This document shows, piece after piece, positions 1-8,054 of a DNA stretch of 43,983 nucleotides (within the stretch, counting starts at the first letter, position 1; each line of letters starts with the position of its first letter). The translations under genes and the position numbers were made by a program. The stretch comes from an uncultured Collinsella sp. (GTDB lineage Bacteria; Actinomycetota; Coriobacteriia; Coriobacteriales; Coriobacteriaceae). The stretch covers positions 1-43,983 of the forward strand of contig CATXJW010000015.1 in NCBI GenBank assembly GCA_958370325.1, in the 5' to 3' direction. The notes under the pieces are model-generated. The model had not been told where the DNA came from and ran no database searches. It saw nothing but the letters and a program-made list of their open reading frames with translations.

Positions 1-55
1 GAGCGTCCGGCTGATAACCGGGAGGTCACAAGTTCGAATCTTGTCAGGTCCACCA
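1..55 (+). tRNA. tRNA-Ile (GAT), 5' end cut by the window edge
   Basis: Positions 1-55 are identical to the 3' part of the complete tRNA-Ile at 203-279: anticodon arm with GAT, variable loop, T arm with GTTCGAATC, acceptor strand CAGGTCC, discriminator A and encoded CCA. The D arm and 5' acceptor strand lie upstream of the window. It is one of two copies of the same tRNA flanking tRNA-Ala. Confidence 0.93.
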
Positions 56-66
56 CTTTCTTTCGC

Positions 67-111
67 AATAAACACCCCAGCGAGAGCCGAGTCGCCGCTG
101 GGGTGTTTATT
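67..111 (+). terminator. Hairpin terminator between tRNA-Ile and tRNA-Ala
   Basis: AATAAACACCCCAGCG (67-82) pairs perfectly with CGCTGGGGTGTTTATT (96-111) around a 13-nt loop. The A/T ends of this 16-bp stem make it a plausible bidirectional intrinsic terminator. It implies that the tRNA-Ile at the left edge is transcribed apart from the next two tRNAs. Confidence 0.75.
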
Positions 112-122
112 ACTTTCTCCGT

Positions 123-198
123 GGGGGTTTAGCTCAGCTGGGAGAGCGCGGGCTTTGCAAGCCTGAGGTCAGGGGTTCGATCCCCCTAACCTCCACCA
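123..198 (+). tRNA. tRNA-Ala (TGC)
   Basis: Complete cloverleaf. Acceptor GGGGGTT (123-129) pairs with AACCTCC (188-194) with one G-U pair. TA follows at positions 8-9, then the D arm, an anticodon loop CTTTGCAAG giving TGC, the T arm with GTTCGATCC, discriminator A and encoded CCA (196-198). It lies 4 nt before tRNA-Ile. An Ile/Ala pairing is typical of rRNA spacers, but no rRNA is visible here. Confidence 0.96.
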
Positions 199-202
199 TG
201 AT

Positions 203-279
203 GGACCTGTAGCTCAGTTGGTTAGAGCGTCCGGCTGATAACCGGGAGGTCACAAGTTCGAATCTTGTCAGGTCCACCA
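203..279 (+). tRNA. tRNA-Ile (GAT)
   Basis: Complete cloverleaf. Acceptor GGACCTG (203-209) pairs with CAGGTCC (269-275), discriminator A is at 276 and CCA at 277-279. The anticodon loop CTGATAA gives GAT. It is identical over the shared part to the truncated copy at 1-55. It is probably co-transcribed with tRNA-Ala and ends at the terminator at 293-322. Confidence 0.96.
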
Positions 280-292
280 TCAAAATGTTAAG

Positions 293-322
293 AGCCCTGG
301 GGCATTGCCTCGGGGCTTTTTT
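293..322 (+). terminator. Intrinsic terminator of the tRNA-Ala/tRNA-Ile unit
   Basis: AGCCC(TGGGG) and (CCTCG)GGGCT form a GC-rich hairpin around CATTG, followed directly by six T (317-322). It sits 14 nt past the CCA end of tRNA-Ile. Confidence 0.85.
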
Positions 323-333
323 CTTATCCAACA

Positions 334-372
334 AAAGTAGTCAAAATAGCCCCGTCCCAAATTAACTACTTT
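334..372. repeat. GCCCCGTCCCAAATT-type intergenic repeat, copy 1
   Basis: AAAGTAGT (334-341) and ACTACTTT (365-372) are inverted arms around a centre with GCCCCGTCCCAAATT. The same centre recurs at 28861-28875 inside different arms. It belongs to the small palindromic repeats scattered through this window's intergenic regions. Confidence 0.6.
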
Positions 373-463
373 GATTTTGTGTGCTGGGCGAAAGATTGGG
401 TAGTATAGCTATTCAATGCGGCGACCCTGCCGTGTGTTAACCGCTACGTACCGGAGGTGTTCC

Positions 464-964
464 ATGGTTCGTGTCGACATAGAGACCATCGTCATGGCCG
501 CCGGTCCCGTGCCATCGCTTATCGTGCTGCGCGAGCGCTGCGGCAAGTCGGATTCGACGGCACCCCTGCGTTCGCTTTCCATTCAGACCGGCTCGTTTGA
601 GGCCGCGGCCATTAGCCGTGGCATCGATAGCGGTCGCGCCGAGCGCCCGATAACACATGACCTGCTGCTTGACACTGTCGATGTCCTGGGCGCCAAGCTC
701 GAGCGCATCGAGATCGTTCGTGCCGAGCCGCCGGTGTTCTATGCGACGATTGTCGTGCTGGTCGATGGTAACGAGCGCAAGGTTGACGCCCGCCCCAGTG
801 ACGCCATTGCCCTTGCCGTGCGCAGTAATGCTCCCATGTTTGTGGAGGACGACATCATGAATCGCCTGGGTACTGTTTCTGCCCATGCCGAGGAAGTTGA
901 CGACGAGCAGGAGTTCGAGAAGTTCGACGAGTTCGTCCATACGCTCTCCCCCGATGATTTCTAA
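464..964 (+). CDS. Bifunctional nuclease family protein (BFN/DUF151)
   Basis: 166-residue protein of the bifunctional nuclease (DUF151) family, small proteins credited with DNase and RNase activity in some organisms; the role here is unknown. The start at 464 is chosen because GGAGGTGTTCC precedes it directly and MVRVDIETIVM is the usual opening; an upstream in-frame ATG at 416 lacks such a site. The family core is visible as PITHDLLLDTVDVLGAKLERIEI, then a strand with YATIVVLVDGNERKVDARPSDAIALAVRSNAPMFVEDDI; the R-PSDAIALA stretch is the family hallmark. The tail is acidic (EEVDDEQEFEKFDEF). The stop codon abuts the ATG of the next gene, so the two are probably co-translated. Confidence 0.85.
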   Translation: MVRVDIETIVMAAGPVPSLIVLRERCGKSDSTAPLRSLSIQTGSFEAAAISRGIDSGRAERPITHDLLLDTVDVLGAKLERIEIVRAEPPVFYATIVVLVDGNERKVDARPSDAIALAVRSNAPMFVEDDIMNRLGTVSAHAEEVDDEQEFEKFDEFVHTLSPDDF

Positions 965-1354
965 ATGCTCGACAAAGGCGCGACGGAGCGCGCGCTCGTG
1001 AGCGCCGGAGTTTCTGCCGAGGCGGCTGCGATCGCCCGCGAGGCCCAGATGCGCTCGGAGGCATCCGAGGCGGCCCGCATCGCCTATGTGACGCAGGCCC
1101 GCACGCTTCGCGAGCGTCGCGGCTCCTATATCAAGATGGTTATCATCTCCGCCCTTGTCGCGGTAATCTGTTCTCGTCTTCGTGGTACAGTTGGTGCGCT
1201 TGGGTTTTCGATTTCAACAGGCTTGGTAATCTGGGGTGCGGTCGATGCGGTAATGCTGACCAACCAGATCAAGGTGCTCGACAAGCGCGCGATGGATATG
1301 ATGCGCGCCCGCGACGCCGCCGCCAAGATCGCTGCCGAGGCACAAGAACTGTAA
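965..1354 (+). CDS. Small membrane protein of unknown function
   Basis: 129 residues, not recognised as a named family. The N-terminal half is Ala/Glu/Arg-rich and probably helical (residues 5-50). Two hydrophobic stretches follow (about 57-70, VIISALVAVICSRL, and 76-95, GALGFSISTGLVIWGAVDAV), then a charged C-terminal helix rich in Ala, Lys and Arg. This suggests a small two-pass inner membrane protein with cytoplasmic helical tails. The ATG touches the stop of the upstream gene (TAA then ATG with no gap), which implies translational coupling. The next gene starts 30 nt later. Confidence 0.7.
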   Translation: MLDKGATERALVSAGVSAEAAAIAREAQMRSEASEAARIAYVTQARTLRERRGSYIKMVIISALVAVICSRLRGTVGALGFSISTGLVIWGAVDAVMLTNQIKVLDKRAMDMMRARDAAAKIAAEAQEL

Positions 1355-1384
1355 CGACGCCGGATTCGATGGGAAGGTCTAGAG

Positions 1385-1834
1385 ATGGCACAGGATATGC
1401 AGGACGCCGGTAACGTCTCCGCTGAGCTCGACGCCATGGTGTGTGACCTGATTGGTGCGTTCCTGGACGACCTTGCCGCCGGCGAGAATCCGGGCGTAGT
1501 TGTGGCGATCGAGGACGCTGCTTCCAACCGATATCTGGCGGCGCTCGACGAGGACGGCGAAGAGGCGTGCCTGGAGGCTGCCACCAACTTTATCTCCGAG
1601 CACAAGATGGGCCTTAAGGACGAGGGGCTGGGCCGTATCGCCCGCTATGCCATCGGCTATACCGGCTGCGTCGAGATCGACGGCGGTTATCACGACGCTC
1701 TGCTCGTGAGCTTCTTTGAGACCACGCTCGAGAGCGGCTTTTCGGCTTACGTGCTGTACGAGGGCATGGGTGCCGGCGATGGTTTTATGTGGAGCGACCC
1801 TGAACCTGCAGGTGAGGAAACCCCTCTTATCTAA
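1385..1834 (+). CDS. Hypothetical acidic cytosolic protein
   Basis: 149 residues, strongly acidic, with no membrane segment or signal peptide and no motif I can assign. The body alternates predicted helix (SAELDAMVCDLIGAFLDDL) and strand (GVVVAIEDA, ALLVSFFET, FSAYVLYEGM), which suggests a compact alpha/beta fold. A GGAAGGT site about 8 nt upstream supports the ATG. It is the third gene of a tight run with the bifunctional nuclease gene and the small membrane protein. Nothing in the sequence ties it to typA, which follows after a 117-nt gap with its own leader. Confidence 0.65.
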   Translation: MAQDMQDAGNVSAELDAMVCDLIGAFLDDLAAGENPGVVVAIEDAASNRYLAALDEDGEEACLEAATNFISEHKMGLKDEGLGRIARYAIGYTGCVEIDGGYHDALLVSFFETTLESGFSAYVLYEGMGAGDGFMWSDPEPAGEETPLI

Positions 1835-1951
1835 AATCGCTAAAATAAACGAGTTTTCGGTAAAAGGCTCAATATTCCCGCCGAGCGTTGCATTGCTGGG
1901 TGGGTCGCATACGCGTGCCGTTTGTATATGGATAGAAGATAGGGGAACTAC

Positions 1952-3790
<1,839 letters not shown>

Positions 3791-3820
3791 GCGCTGGGCT
3801 TTATAGCGTCTAACAAGAAA

Positions 3821-3851
3821 GGGCGTCGACCGCAATGGTCGGCGCCCTTTT
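3821..3851 (+). terminator. Intrinsic terminator of typA
   Basis: GGGCGTCGACC (3821-3831) pairs with GGTCGGCGCCC (3837-3847) around GCAAT, an 11-bp stem with one G-U pair, followed by TTTT. Confidence 0.88.
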
Positions 3852-3877
3852 CGTGCACGGGGATTGAGCTGGTCTGC

Positions 3878-3912
3878 ACCACCACAAAGGCGCCCGGCCC
3901 CTTTGTGGTGGT
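3878..3912. repeat. ACCACCACAAAGG palindromic repeat, copy 1
   Basis: ACCACCACAAAGG (3878-3890) and its perfect inverse (3900-3912) enclose the 9-nt loop CGCCCGGCC. The same arms recur at 41027-41067 and 41364-41398. It lies between convergent typA and the minus-strand gene at 3919. Confidence 0.75.
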
Positions 3913-3918
3913 TGGCGG

Positions 3919-5064
3919 CTAAGCGGTGGGGAGTCCCGGCGTGTTAGCCGGCTGCTGCGGTTTGAGGTGGGCGTTGCGCCAGATGATTCGGATGATGTAG
4001 CCGAGTGTGAAGACAAAGGCCACGCCGCTGATGAAATCGCCTACGAGGGGGATTGCCGTAAGCGCGCCTGCGATCACGCCGCCGGCGGCTGCCATGGCGT
4101 AGCGGTTCTGGTTGTGTCCGACCATGCGGGCGATCGCGCACCCCGCAAAGGCGCTCGAAACCAACGCGATGCCAATAACGCCGCACAAGAGGGTTCCGGC
4201 AAGCGACAGACCAGCGATAGAGATAATCAGCAGCAACACGGCGGGGACGACAGCAATCGTACCCAGAAGACCGCTCACCCACAGGGGCGTGGGGCGCTGG
4301 TGGAGCATGCCGGCGGCACTGGCGGTCGCACGCGGAAAGACGAGCTCGAGCAGCAGGGCGACAAAGCAGGTCGAGAGCGCCGCGGCGACGATGCCGCCGA
4401 TGACATCGTTAAAGGTGGAAGTATCTTCATTCTCGGTGCGGTCGATCTTAAGTGCGCCCACCTCTGCTCCTGCGGCGCGCTCGGGGTCCTCGGAGACGTG
4501 CGCGTTCACGGTGCCGGTAATGCGGGCATTCTTGCCCAAGACGAGCTTATCGGCCCAAACCTCGACATCGCCCTCGACGGGGCCGTCGATGGTCACCGTA
4601 TCGCCTGCGAGCGCTGCCGACTTGGTGGAGCCTCGCAGGGCAACCGTCTCGCCCATCGCGTAAAAACAGCTGGTGGCGCTGTCGGAATTGAGCACAACGT
4701 GCTGACCGACCACCGTGACGCTGCCATCAACCGTGGTCTTGGCAATGTCGATGGTGCGTGCCGCCAGACGGACGGCACCGCCCACCGTGCAGTCGCGGAT
4801 CGAGAGGGTATCGCCCGCGGCGATGATATCGCGGTTGATGGACGCATCGTCTAAGTTGAGGGCCTGACCGGCCCAGTACAGGTCACCCTCGACGCCGGAC
4901 GGATTGACGTCATTGTCGGTCGCAAGTACGTTTCCTGCGGTGTCCGTGCCGGCGAACGACGCCGTGGGAAGTGCAGTGAGCGCCAACGCGATGAGTGCGA
5001 ATAGGATGGTGATGCGGCCCCGCGCTTTACGGCGCTGGGTCGACGGGAATTGATTGCAGGGCAT
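3919..5064 (-). CDS. Exported bactofilin-like membrane protein
   Basis: 381 residues from the ATG at 5064, preceded by GAAGGA; an in-frame ATG 48 nt upstream has no such site. A basic N-terminus and hydrophobic stretch (RITILFALIALALTALPTASFAG) form a signal peptide. The next 170 residues are a regular series of short beta-repeats (DLYWAGQALNLDD, DIIAAGDTLSIRD, AVRLAARTIDIAK, SVTVVGQHVVLNS, SAALAGDTVTIDG, DVEVWADKLVLGK), the pattern of bactofilin/polymer-forming domains. The C-terminal half has four to five hydrophobic segments, so it looks like an extracytoplasmic beta-solenoid on a membrane anchor. Known bactofilins are usually cytoplasmic, so function is uncertain. It faces typA convergently. 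Confidence 0.75.
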   Translation of the reverse strand: MPCNQFPSTQRRKARGRITILFALIALALTALPTASFAGTDTAGNVLATDNDVNPSGVEGDLYWAGQALNLDDASINRDIIAAGDTLSIRDCTVGGAVRLAARTIDIAKTTVDGSVTVVGQHVVLNSDSATSCFYAMGETVALRGSTKSAALAGDTVTIDGPVEGDVEVWADKLVLGKNARITGTVNAHVSEDPERAAGAEVGALKIDRTENEDTSTFNDVIGGIVAAALSTCFVALLLELVFPRATASAAGMLHQRPTPLWVSGLLGTIAVVPAVLLLIISIAGLSLAGTLLCGVIGIALVSSAFAGCAIARMVGHNQNRYAMAAAGGVIAGALTAIPLVGDFISGVAFVFTLGYIIRIIWRNAHLKPQQPANTPGLPTA

Positions 5065-5170
5065 AGTGAATCCTTCGTCAGATGCTCGATATGCACCTAA
5101 CAGGGTACCCAACGCATGGGCGCTCTAAAAGAACCTCTCGGTTGCATTTCGAAGGATGACGCCGCGCCAC

Positions 5171-5860
5171 CTACTTTTTGCGGTGCAAAAAGCGTGCGAT
5201 GTCTTCCTCGGTGGGGCTTTTGATGTCAAAGCGCAGTGACAACCAGCGCAGGCCCATGGTTATCGCAACGCATACGATCAACGCGGTGATGTTGCTGACG
5301 ACGCCGCTCATGACAAGGCATACATAGCTTGCCGAGCCGGCAATGGCCGCGATGGCATAGAAGTTGGTGCGCTGGAAAATGCCCGGCACCACGCCCATAA
5401 AACTGTCGCGCAGCATGCCACCGCCCACCGCGGTGAAAAAGCCCATCATGATGCACACCGCCGGCGCAAAGCCGTAGACCAGCGCCTTGTCCGCTCCGGT
5501 GGCGGCATAGATGCCGACCGAGATGATGTCGAGCAGGGGGATGAGTTTTTCGGGCTTGTCGACGATTGCCGGGAAAATGTAGATGATGGCTGCCGTGGCA
5601 ATGGAAAGCGGGAGCGCCATCGGCTGGTTGAGGATGTAGACGTTGCCCACTTGCAGCGTCATATCGCGCAAAAGACCGCCACCGAGGCCGCAAACCACGG
5701 CGAGCGCGACGGCGCCCACCAGGTCGAGCCTGTGCTCGCGCGCGACCAGAACGCCCGAGATCGATGCCGCGACAACAGCGAACATCTCAAGCCAAAACGG
5801 GATGGCAACCATGGCATCCGAGGCGTGTGCGGTAACAATCATAGCGGCGGCAACGGGCAA
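5171..5860 (-). CDS. Trimeric intracellular cation (TRIC) channel family protein (UPF0126)
   Basis: 229-residue membrane protein with about seven hydrophobic segments and two repeated halves, each with the family glycine motif: GLGGGLLRDM near residue 59 and AVGGGMLRDS near residue 143. These GGG-x-x-RD motifs are diagnostic for the UPF0126/TRIC (YicG-like) family, whose prokaryotic members form trimeric cation channels. The start is a TTG at 5858-5860 with AAGGA placed 7 nt upstream; an ATG six codons inside (5842) is the alternative. The tail is basic (FLHRKK). It is read in the same direction as the bactofilin-like gene, but 106 nt separate them. Confidence 0.88.
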   Translation of the reverse strand: MPVAAAMIVTAHASDAMVAIPFWLEMFAVVAASISGVLVAREHRLDLVGAVALAVVCGLGGGLLRDMTLQVGNVYILNQPMALPLSIATAAIIYIFPAIVDKPEKLIPLLDIISVGIYAATGADKALVYGFAPAVCIMMGFFTAVGGGMLRDSFMGVVPGIFQRTNFYAIAAIAGSASYVCLVMSGVVSNITALIVCVAITMGLRWLSLRFDIKSPTEEDIARFLHRKK

Positions 5861-5977
5861 GATGGGGTCCTTCTGATTACGGGTTTAGACAATGCCCGTA
5901 CATAGTACATGGTTGACGGGTCTGGCGACCCTATTGCTCGGTAAACGGTCGGGACTGGATGCGGGCGTGGCTGAATA

Positions 5978-6116
5978 GGAGGGATGTCCAAATTTTGAGC
6001 GGAGCTCAAAATTTATTCGGTCGGCTTACGCCGACCGCGCTGCGCTAAAAACGCGCCGCGGGCGCGTTTTCTTTACGCTTCGCGCCCTGGCGGGTTCGAA
6101 TCCCTCCTCCTCCGCC
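5978..6116 (+). pseudogene. tRNA-Ser-like structured element (possible tRNA pseudogene)
   Basis: The 3' end (6092-6116) matches 25 nt of the T arm, acceptor strand and discriminator of the real tRNA-Ser at 6181-6271, in opposite orientation. The 5' end GGAGGGATG (5978-5986) resembles the tRNA-Ser start GGAGGGGTG and pairs with ATCCCTCCT (6100-6108). Where the D and anticodon arms should be there are three near-perfect hairpins: AAATTTTGAGC/GCTCAAAATTT (5990-6014), CGGTCGGC/GCCGACCG (6018-6037) and AAAACGCGCC/GGCGCGTTTT (6048-6070). There is no anticodon arm and CCG stands in place of CCA, so it cannot work as a normal tRNA. It lies in the 320-nt gene-free stretch 5861-6180; nothing else is clear there. 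Confidence 0.5.
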
Positions 6117-6145
6117 GTATTTGCTTGATAGGGACTCAAAACAAA

Positions 6146-6169
6146 AAAGCTCCCATTCTTGGGAGCTTT
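6146..6169 (-). terminator. Terminator of the tRNA-Ser pair
   Basis: AAAGCTCCCA (6146-6155) and TGGGAGCTTT (6160-6169) form a 10-bp stem. Read on the minus strand it is followed by a T-rich run, and it sits 12 nt beyond the CCA end of tRNA-Ser(CGA). Confidence 0.85.
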
Positions 6170-6180
6170 CTCAACCAAAA

Positions 6181-6271
6181 TGGCGGAGGAGGAGGGATTC
6201 GAACCCTCGTGACCTTATACAGGCCAAACGGTTTTCGAGACCGCCGCATTCAACCACTCTGCCACCCCTCC
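6181..6271 (-). tRNA. tRNA-Ser (CGA)
   Basis: Minus strand. Acceptor GGAGGGG pairs with CTCCTCC, with TG at positions 8-9, D arm GCAGAGTGGTTGAATGC, an anticodon loop with CGA, a long class II variable arm (TTGGCCTGTATAAGGTCAC), T arm GAGGGTTCGAATCCCTC, discriminator G and encoded CCA (6181-6183 on the plus strand). Its last 25 nt before CCA are repeated in inverse orientation at 6092-6116. Confidence 0.96.
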
Positions 6272-6286
6272 GCGTGGGGTAAAAAC

Positions 6287-6310
6287 AAAGCAGGCTCAAA
6301 GGCCTGCTTT
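6287..6310 (-). terminator. Hairpin between the two tRNA-Ser genes
   Basis: AAAGCAGGC (6287-6295) pairs with GCCTGCTTT (6302-6310). On the minus strand it is followed by GTTTTTACC, so it can terminate transcripts of tRNA-Ser(GGA), fully or in part, before tRNA-Ser(CGA). Confidence 0.7.
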
Positions 6311-6319
6311 GGAATTAAC

Positions 6320-6410
6320 TGGCGGAGAGTCAGGGATTTGAACCCTGGAGACGCTTTTGACGCCTACACGATTTCCAATCGTGCTCCTTCGGCCACTCGG
6401 ACAACTCTCC
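6320..6410 (-). tRNA. tRNA-Ser (GGA)
   Basis: Minus strand. Acceptor GGAGAGT pairs perfectly with ACTCTCC, the anticodon loop contains GGA, there is a long variable arm (about 20 nt), the T arm reads CAGGGTTCAAATCCCTG, the discriminator is G and CCA is encoded (6320-6322 on plus). It is the first gene of the minus-strand serine tRNA pair. Confidence 0.96.
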
Positions 6411-6426
6411 ATTAAATGCGAAAGTT

Positions 6427-6454
6427 AGTATACACGAGGAATCGCAAGGTGCAA
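6427..6454 (-). promoter_or_regulatory. Putative promoter of the tRNA-Ser genes
   Basis: On the minus strand TTGCAC (6449-6454) is followed after 16 nt by TATACT (6427-6432). The -10 box ends 16 nt from the mature 5' end of tRNA-Ser(GGA), the usual placing for a stable-RNA promoter. Confidence 0.6.
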
Positions 6455-6600
6455 GTCGAAAACTTAGCATTTTTTGATTCGCGGTGTCGCATGCCGCACC
6501 GTGAGTGCACGACACAAGTAGCCTGACCAGCAAAATCGTGCTGAGTAAAATGTTCAAAAAAGGACGTTATAAGCCATGAGCAAACGAAGTTGAAAATTCT

Positions 6601-6629
6601 TTGGCAGTCGATTGAACCACTGGTATGTA
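6601..6629 (+). promoter_or_regulatory. Putative promoter of the rpsF operon
   Basis: TTGGCA (6601-6606), a 17-nt spacer and TATGTA (6624-6629). The -35 box is good and the -10 box weak. It would give a leader of about 270 nt before rpsF. Confidence 0.35.
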
Positions 6630-6635
6630 TTTTGC

Positions 6636-6905
6636 GACCACAACCATGCGCCCGCCGACCTGCGGCTTAACCCAGTTTGTCCCCGCGGTACCGTATCTTG
6701 TCCACAAATCCGTCAAGCATTTGGTCGGCATTTGGTTGGAATGCGCATGAAACACCGTGCGAGTATGGACATATGTGGAGGTCATGAGGTTGTAGCTGCA
6801 TATTCTTGCAGCCTGGGAGGTTGAAAGATATTATTACCAAGTCTTTTCCTGCTTCAGGCGCACCTTCACGACCTGAAGCCACATTTGCCCAGAGGAGGTG
6901 ACAAT
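6636..6905 (+). promoter_or_regulatory. Long leader of the rpsF operon with two hairpins
   Basis: This is most of the 495-nt stretch without a gene between tRNA-Ser and rpsF. Two hairpins are visible: GCTGCA/TGCAGC (6795-6812) and CTTCAGG/CCTGAAG (6852-6878, 13-nt loop), the second ending 28 nt before the rpsF start. Leaders of rpsF operons often carry a binding site for the S6:S18 complex that represses translation. The position fits, but I cannot match the consensus with confidence. A 70-codon open frame at 6612-6824 has no ribosome site and no recognisable content. Confidence 0.4.
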
Positions 6906-7199
6906 ATGAAGGCTTATGAACTGCTGTTCTTTGTTGACCCGTCGCTCGACCCCGAGACTCGTCTCGCTGTTATGAAGCGTATCGATACCACGATCGCTGA
7001 GGGCGCTGGCAAGGTCGACTCCGTTGACGAGTGGGGCAAGCGCAAGCTCGCCTACGAGATCAACGACCTCACCGATGGTGACTACACCCTCATCAACTTC
7101 CACGCAGATCCTACCCAGATCGCCGAGCTTGATCGCGTCCTGCGCATCACCGACGCTGTGGTCCGCCACATGATCGTCCGTCGCGACGACCAGGAGTAA
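6906..7199 (+). CDS. rpsF: Small ribosomal subunit protein bS6
   Basis: 97 residues, the normal bacterial length. S6 binds the platform of the 30S subunit together with S18. The sequence MKAYELLFFVDPSLDPETR opens in the family way; KRKLAYEINDLTDGDYTLINFHA and the C-terminal RVLRITDAVVRHMIVRRD are typical of the ferredoxin-like fold. The start at 6906 has an ideal AGGAGGTG site; an in-frame codon 21 nt upstream would overlap that site. It is the first gene of the order rpsF-ssb-rpsR-rplI, conserved in many bacteria, and is likely controlled through the long leader. Confidence 0.97.
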   Translation: MKAYELLFFVDPSLDPETRLAVMKRIDTTIAEGAGKVDSVDEWGKRKLAYEINDLTDGDYTLINFHADPTQIAELDRVLRITDAVVRHMIVRRDDQE

Positions 7200-7247
7200 G
7201 ACTGTCGTTTTGGACTGGGCTTGTGCCCCAAGAGGAAGTAGTGAGTT

Positions 7248-7700
7248 ATGAGCATCAATCGAGTGAACATCACCGGTAACCTCACCCGCGATCCCGAGCT
7301 GCGCGCCACCGCCGGCGGAACCCAGGTTCTGTCCTTTGGCGTCGCCGTCAACGATCGTCGCCGTAACGCGCAGACTGGCGAGTGGGAGGACTATCCCAAC
7401 TTTGTCGACTGCACTATGTTCGGCACCCGCGCCGAGGCCGTGAGCCGTTTCCTGGCAAAGGGAAACAAGGTCGCGATCGAGGGCAAGCTGCGCTACAGCT
7501 CTTGGGAGCGCGACGGTCAGCGCAGGAGCAAGCTTGAGGTCATCGTCGATGAGATCGAGTTTATGAGCTCCCGTGGTGGCCAGGGTGGCTACGATCAGGG
7601 CGGTTACGCCCCTGCAGCACCCGCGCCCGCAGCACGTCCTGCCGCACCGGTGGCCACGCCGCCCGCGGTCGACGTCTACGATGAGGACATCCCGTTCTAA
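7248..7700 (+). CDS. ssb: Single-stranded DNA-binding protein
   Basis: 150 residues. The N-terminal OB fold (1-108) opens with MSINRVNITGNLTRDPELRATAGGTQVLSFGVAVNDR, contains WEDYPNFVDCTMFGTRAEAVSRFLAKGNKVAIEGKLRY and ends near LEVIVDEIEFM. A Gly/Ala/Pro-rich linker follows, and the acidic tip is DEDIPF, the docking peptide for SSB partner proteins. It protects single-stranded DNA in replication and repair. It sits between rpsF and rpsR as in many bacteria. AGGAAG lies about 12 nt upstream of the ATG. Confidence 0.97.
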   Translation: MSINRVNITGNLTRDPELRATAGGTQVLSFGVAVNDRRRNAQTGEWEDYPNFVDCTMFGTRAEAVSRFLAKGNKVAIEGKLRYSSWERDGQRRSKLEVIVDEIEFMSSRGGQGGYDQGGYAPAAPAPAARPAAPVATPPAVDVYDEDIPF

Positions 7701-7772
7701 GGGTTGTTCACCTATTTTTGAGTGAGAGGCGGCTTCGGTTCGCCGAAGTTGCCAAATGAAAGGTATTTTGAC

Positions 7773-8039
7773 ATGGCTAATGATTATTCTGCACGTCAGC
7801 CGCGTCGTAAGTACTGCCAGTTCTGCAAGGAGAACACTGAGTTCATCGACTATAAGGACACTCAGCTTCTCCGTAAGTACATGACCGACCGTGGCAAGAT
7901 CAAGCCCCGTCGCGTCACTGGCGCTTGCACGCAGCATCAGCATGACATCGCCAACGCCATCAAGCGCGCCCGCGAGATGGCTCTCCTGCCGTACACCGTC
8001 CCCGTGGTTTCCTCTCGTGGCAACCGCGACCGCGGCTAA
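7773..8039 (+). CDS. rpsR: Small ribosomal subunit protein bS18, zinc-binding type
   Basis: 88 residues from the ATG at 7773 (AAAGG upstream); an in-frame codon 51 nt earlier is unsupported. S18 pairs with S6 on the 30S platform. The sequence KYCQFCKENTEFIDYKDTQLLRKYMTDRGKIKPRRVTGACTQHQ keeps CxxC plus a later CxxxH, so this is the C+ form expected to bind zinc rather than the cysteine-free paralog. The basic tail ANAIKRAREMALLPY is family-typical. It lies 73 nt after ssb and 15 nt before rplI. Confidence 0.97.
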   Translation: MANDYSARQPRRKYCQFCKENTEFIDYKDTQLLRKYMTDRGKIKPRRVTGACTQHQHDIANAIKRAREMALLPYTVPVVSSRGNRDRG

Positions 8040-8054
8040 GAAGGGAGACGCATC

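Noticed and set aside
123..279. Part of an rRNA operon spacer
   Set aside because: Ile and Ala tRNAs often lie between 16S and 23S, but neither rRNA is present and terminators flank the tRNAs.
377..406. Promoter TTGTGT-18-TAGTAT before the nuclease gene
   Set aside because: Both boxes are poor matches; too weak to list as a feature.
3967..4854. Plus-strand open frame of 295 codons opposite the bactofilin-like gene
   Set aside because: No ribosome site and Gly/Asp/Arg-rich shadow composition; the minus strand has a signal peptide, repeats and membrane segments.
5978..6116. Selenocysteine tRNA or functional tRNA with an intron
   Set aside because: No TCA or other anticodon arm, no D arm and no CCA; the body is three independent hairpins.
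6612..6824. Possible 70-codon gene in the rpsF leader
   Set aside because: No ribosome site, no similarity to anything I know, and it would end inside the leader hairpin region.
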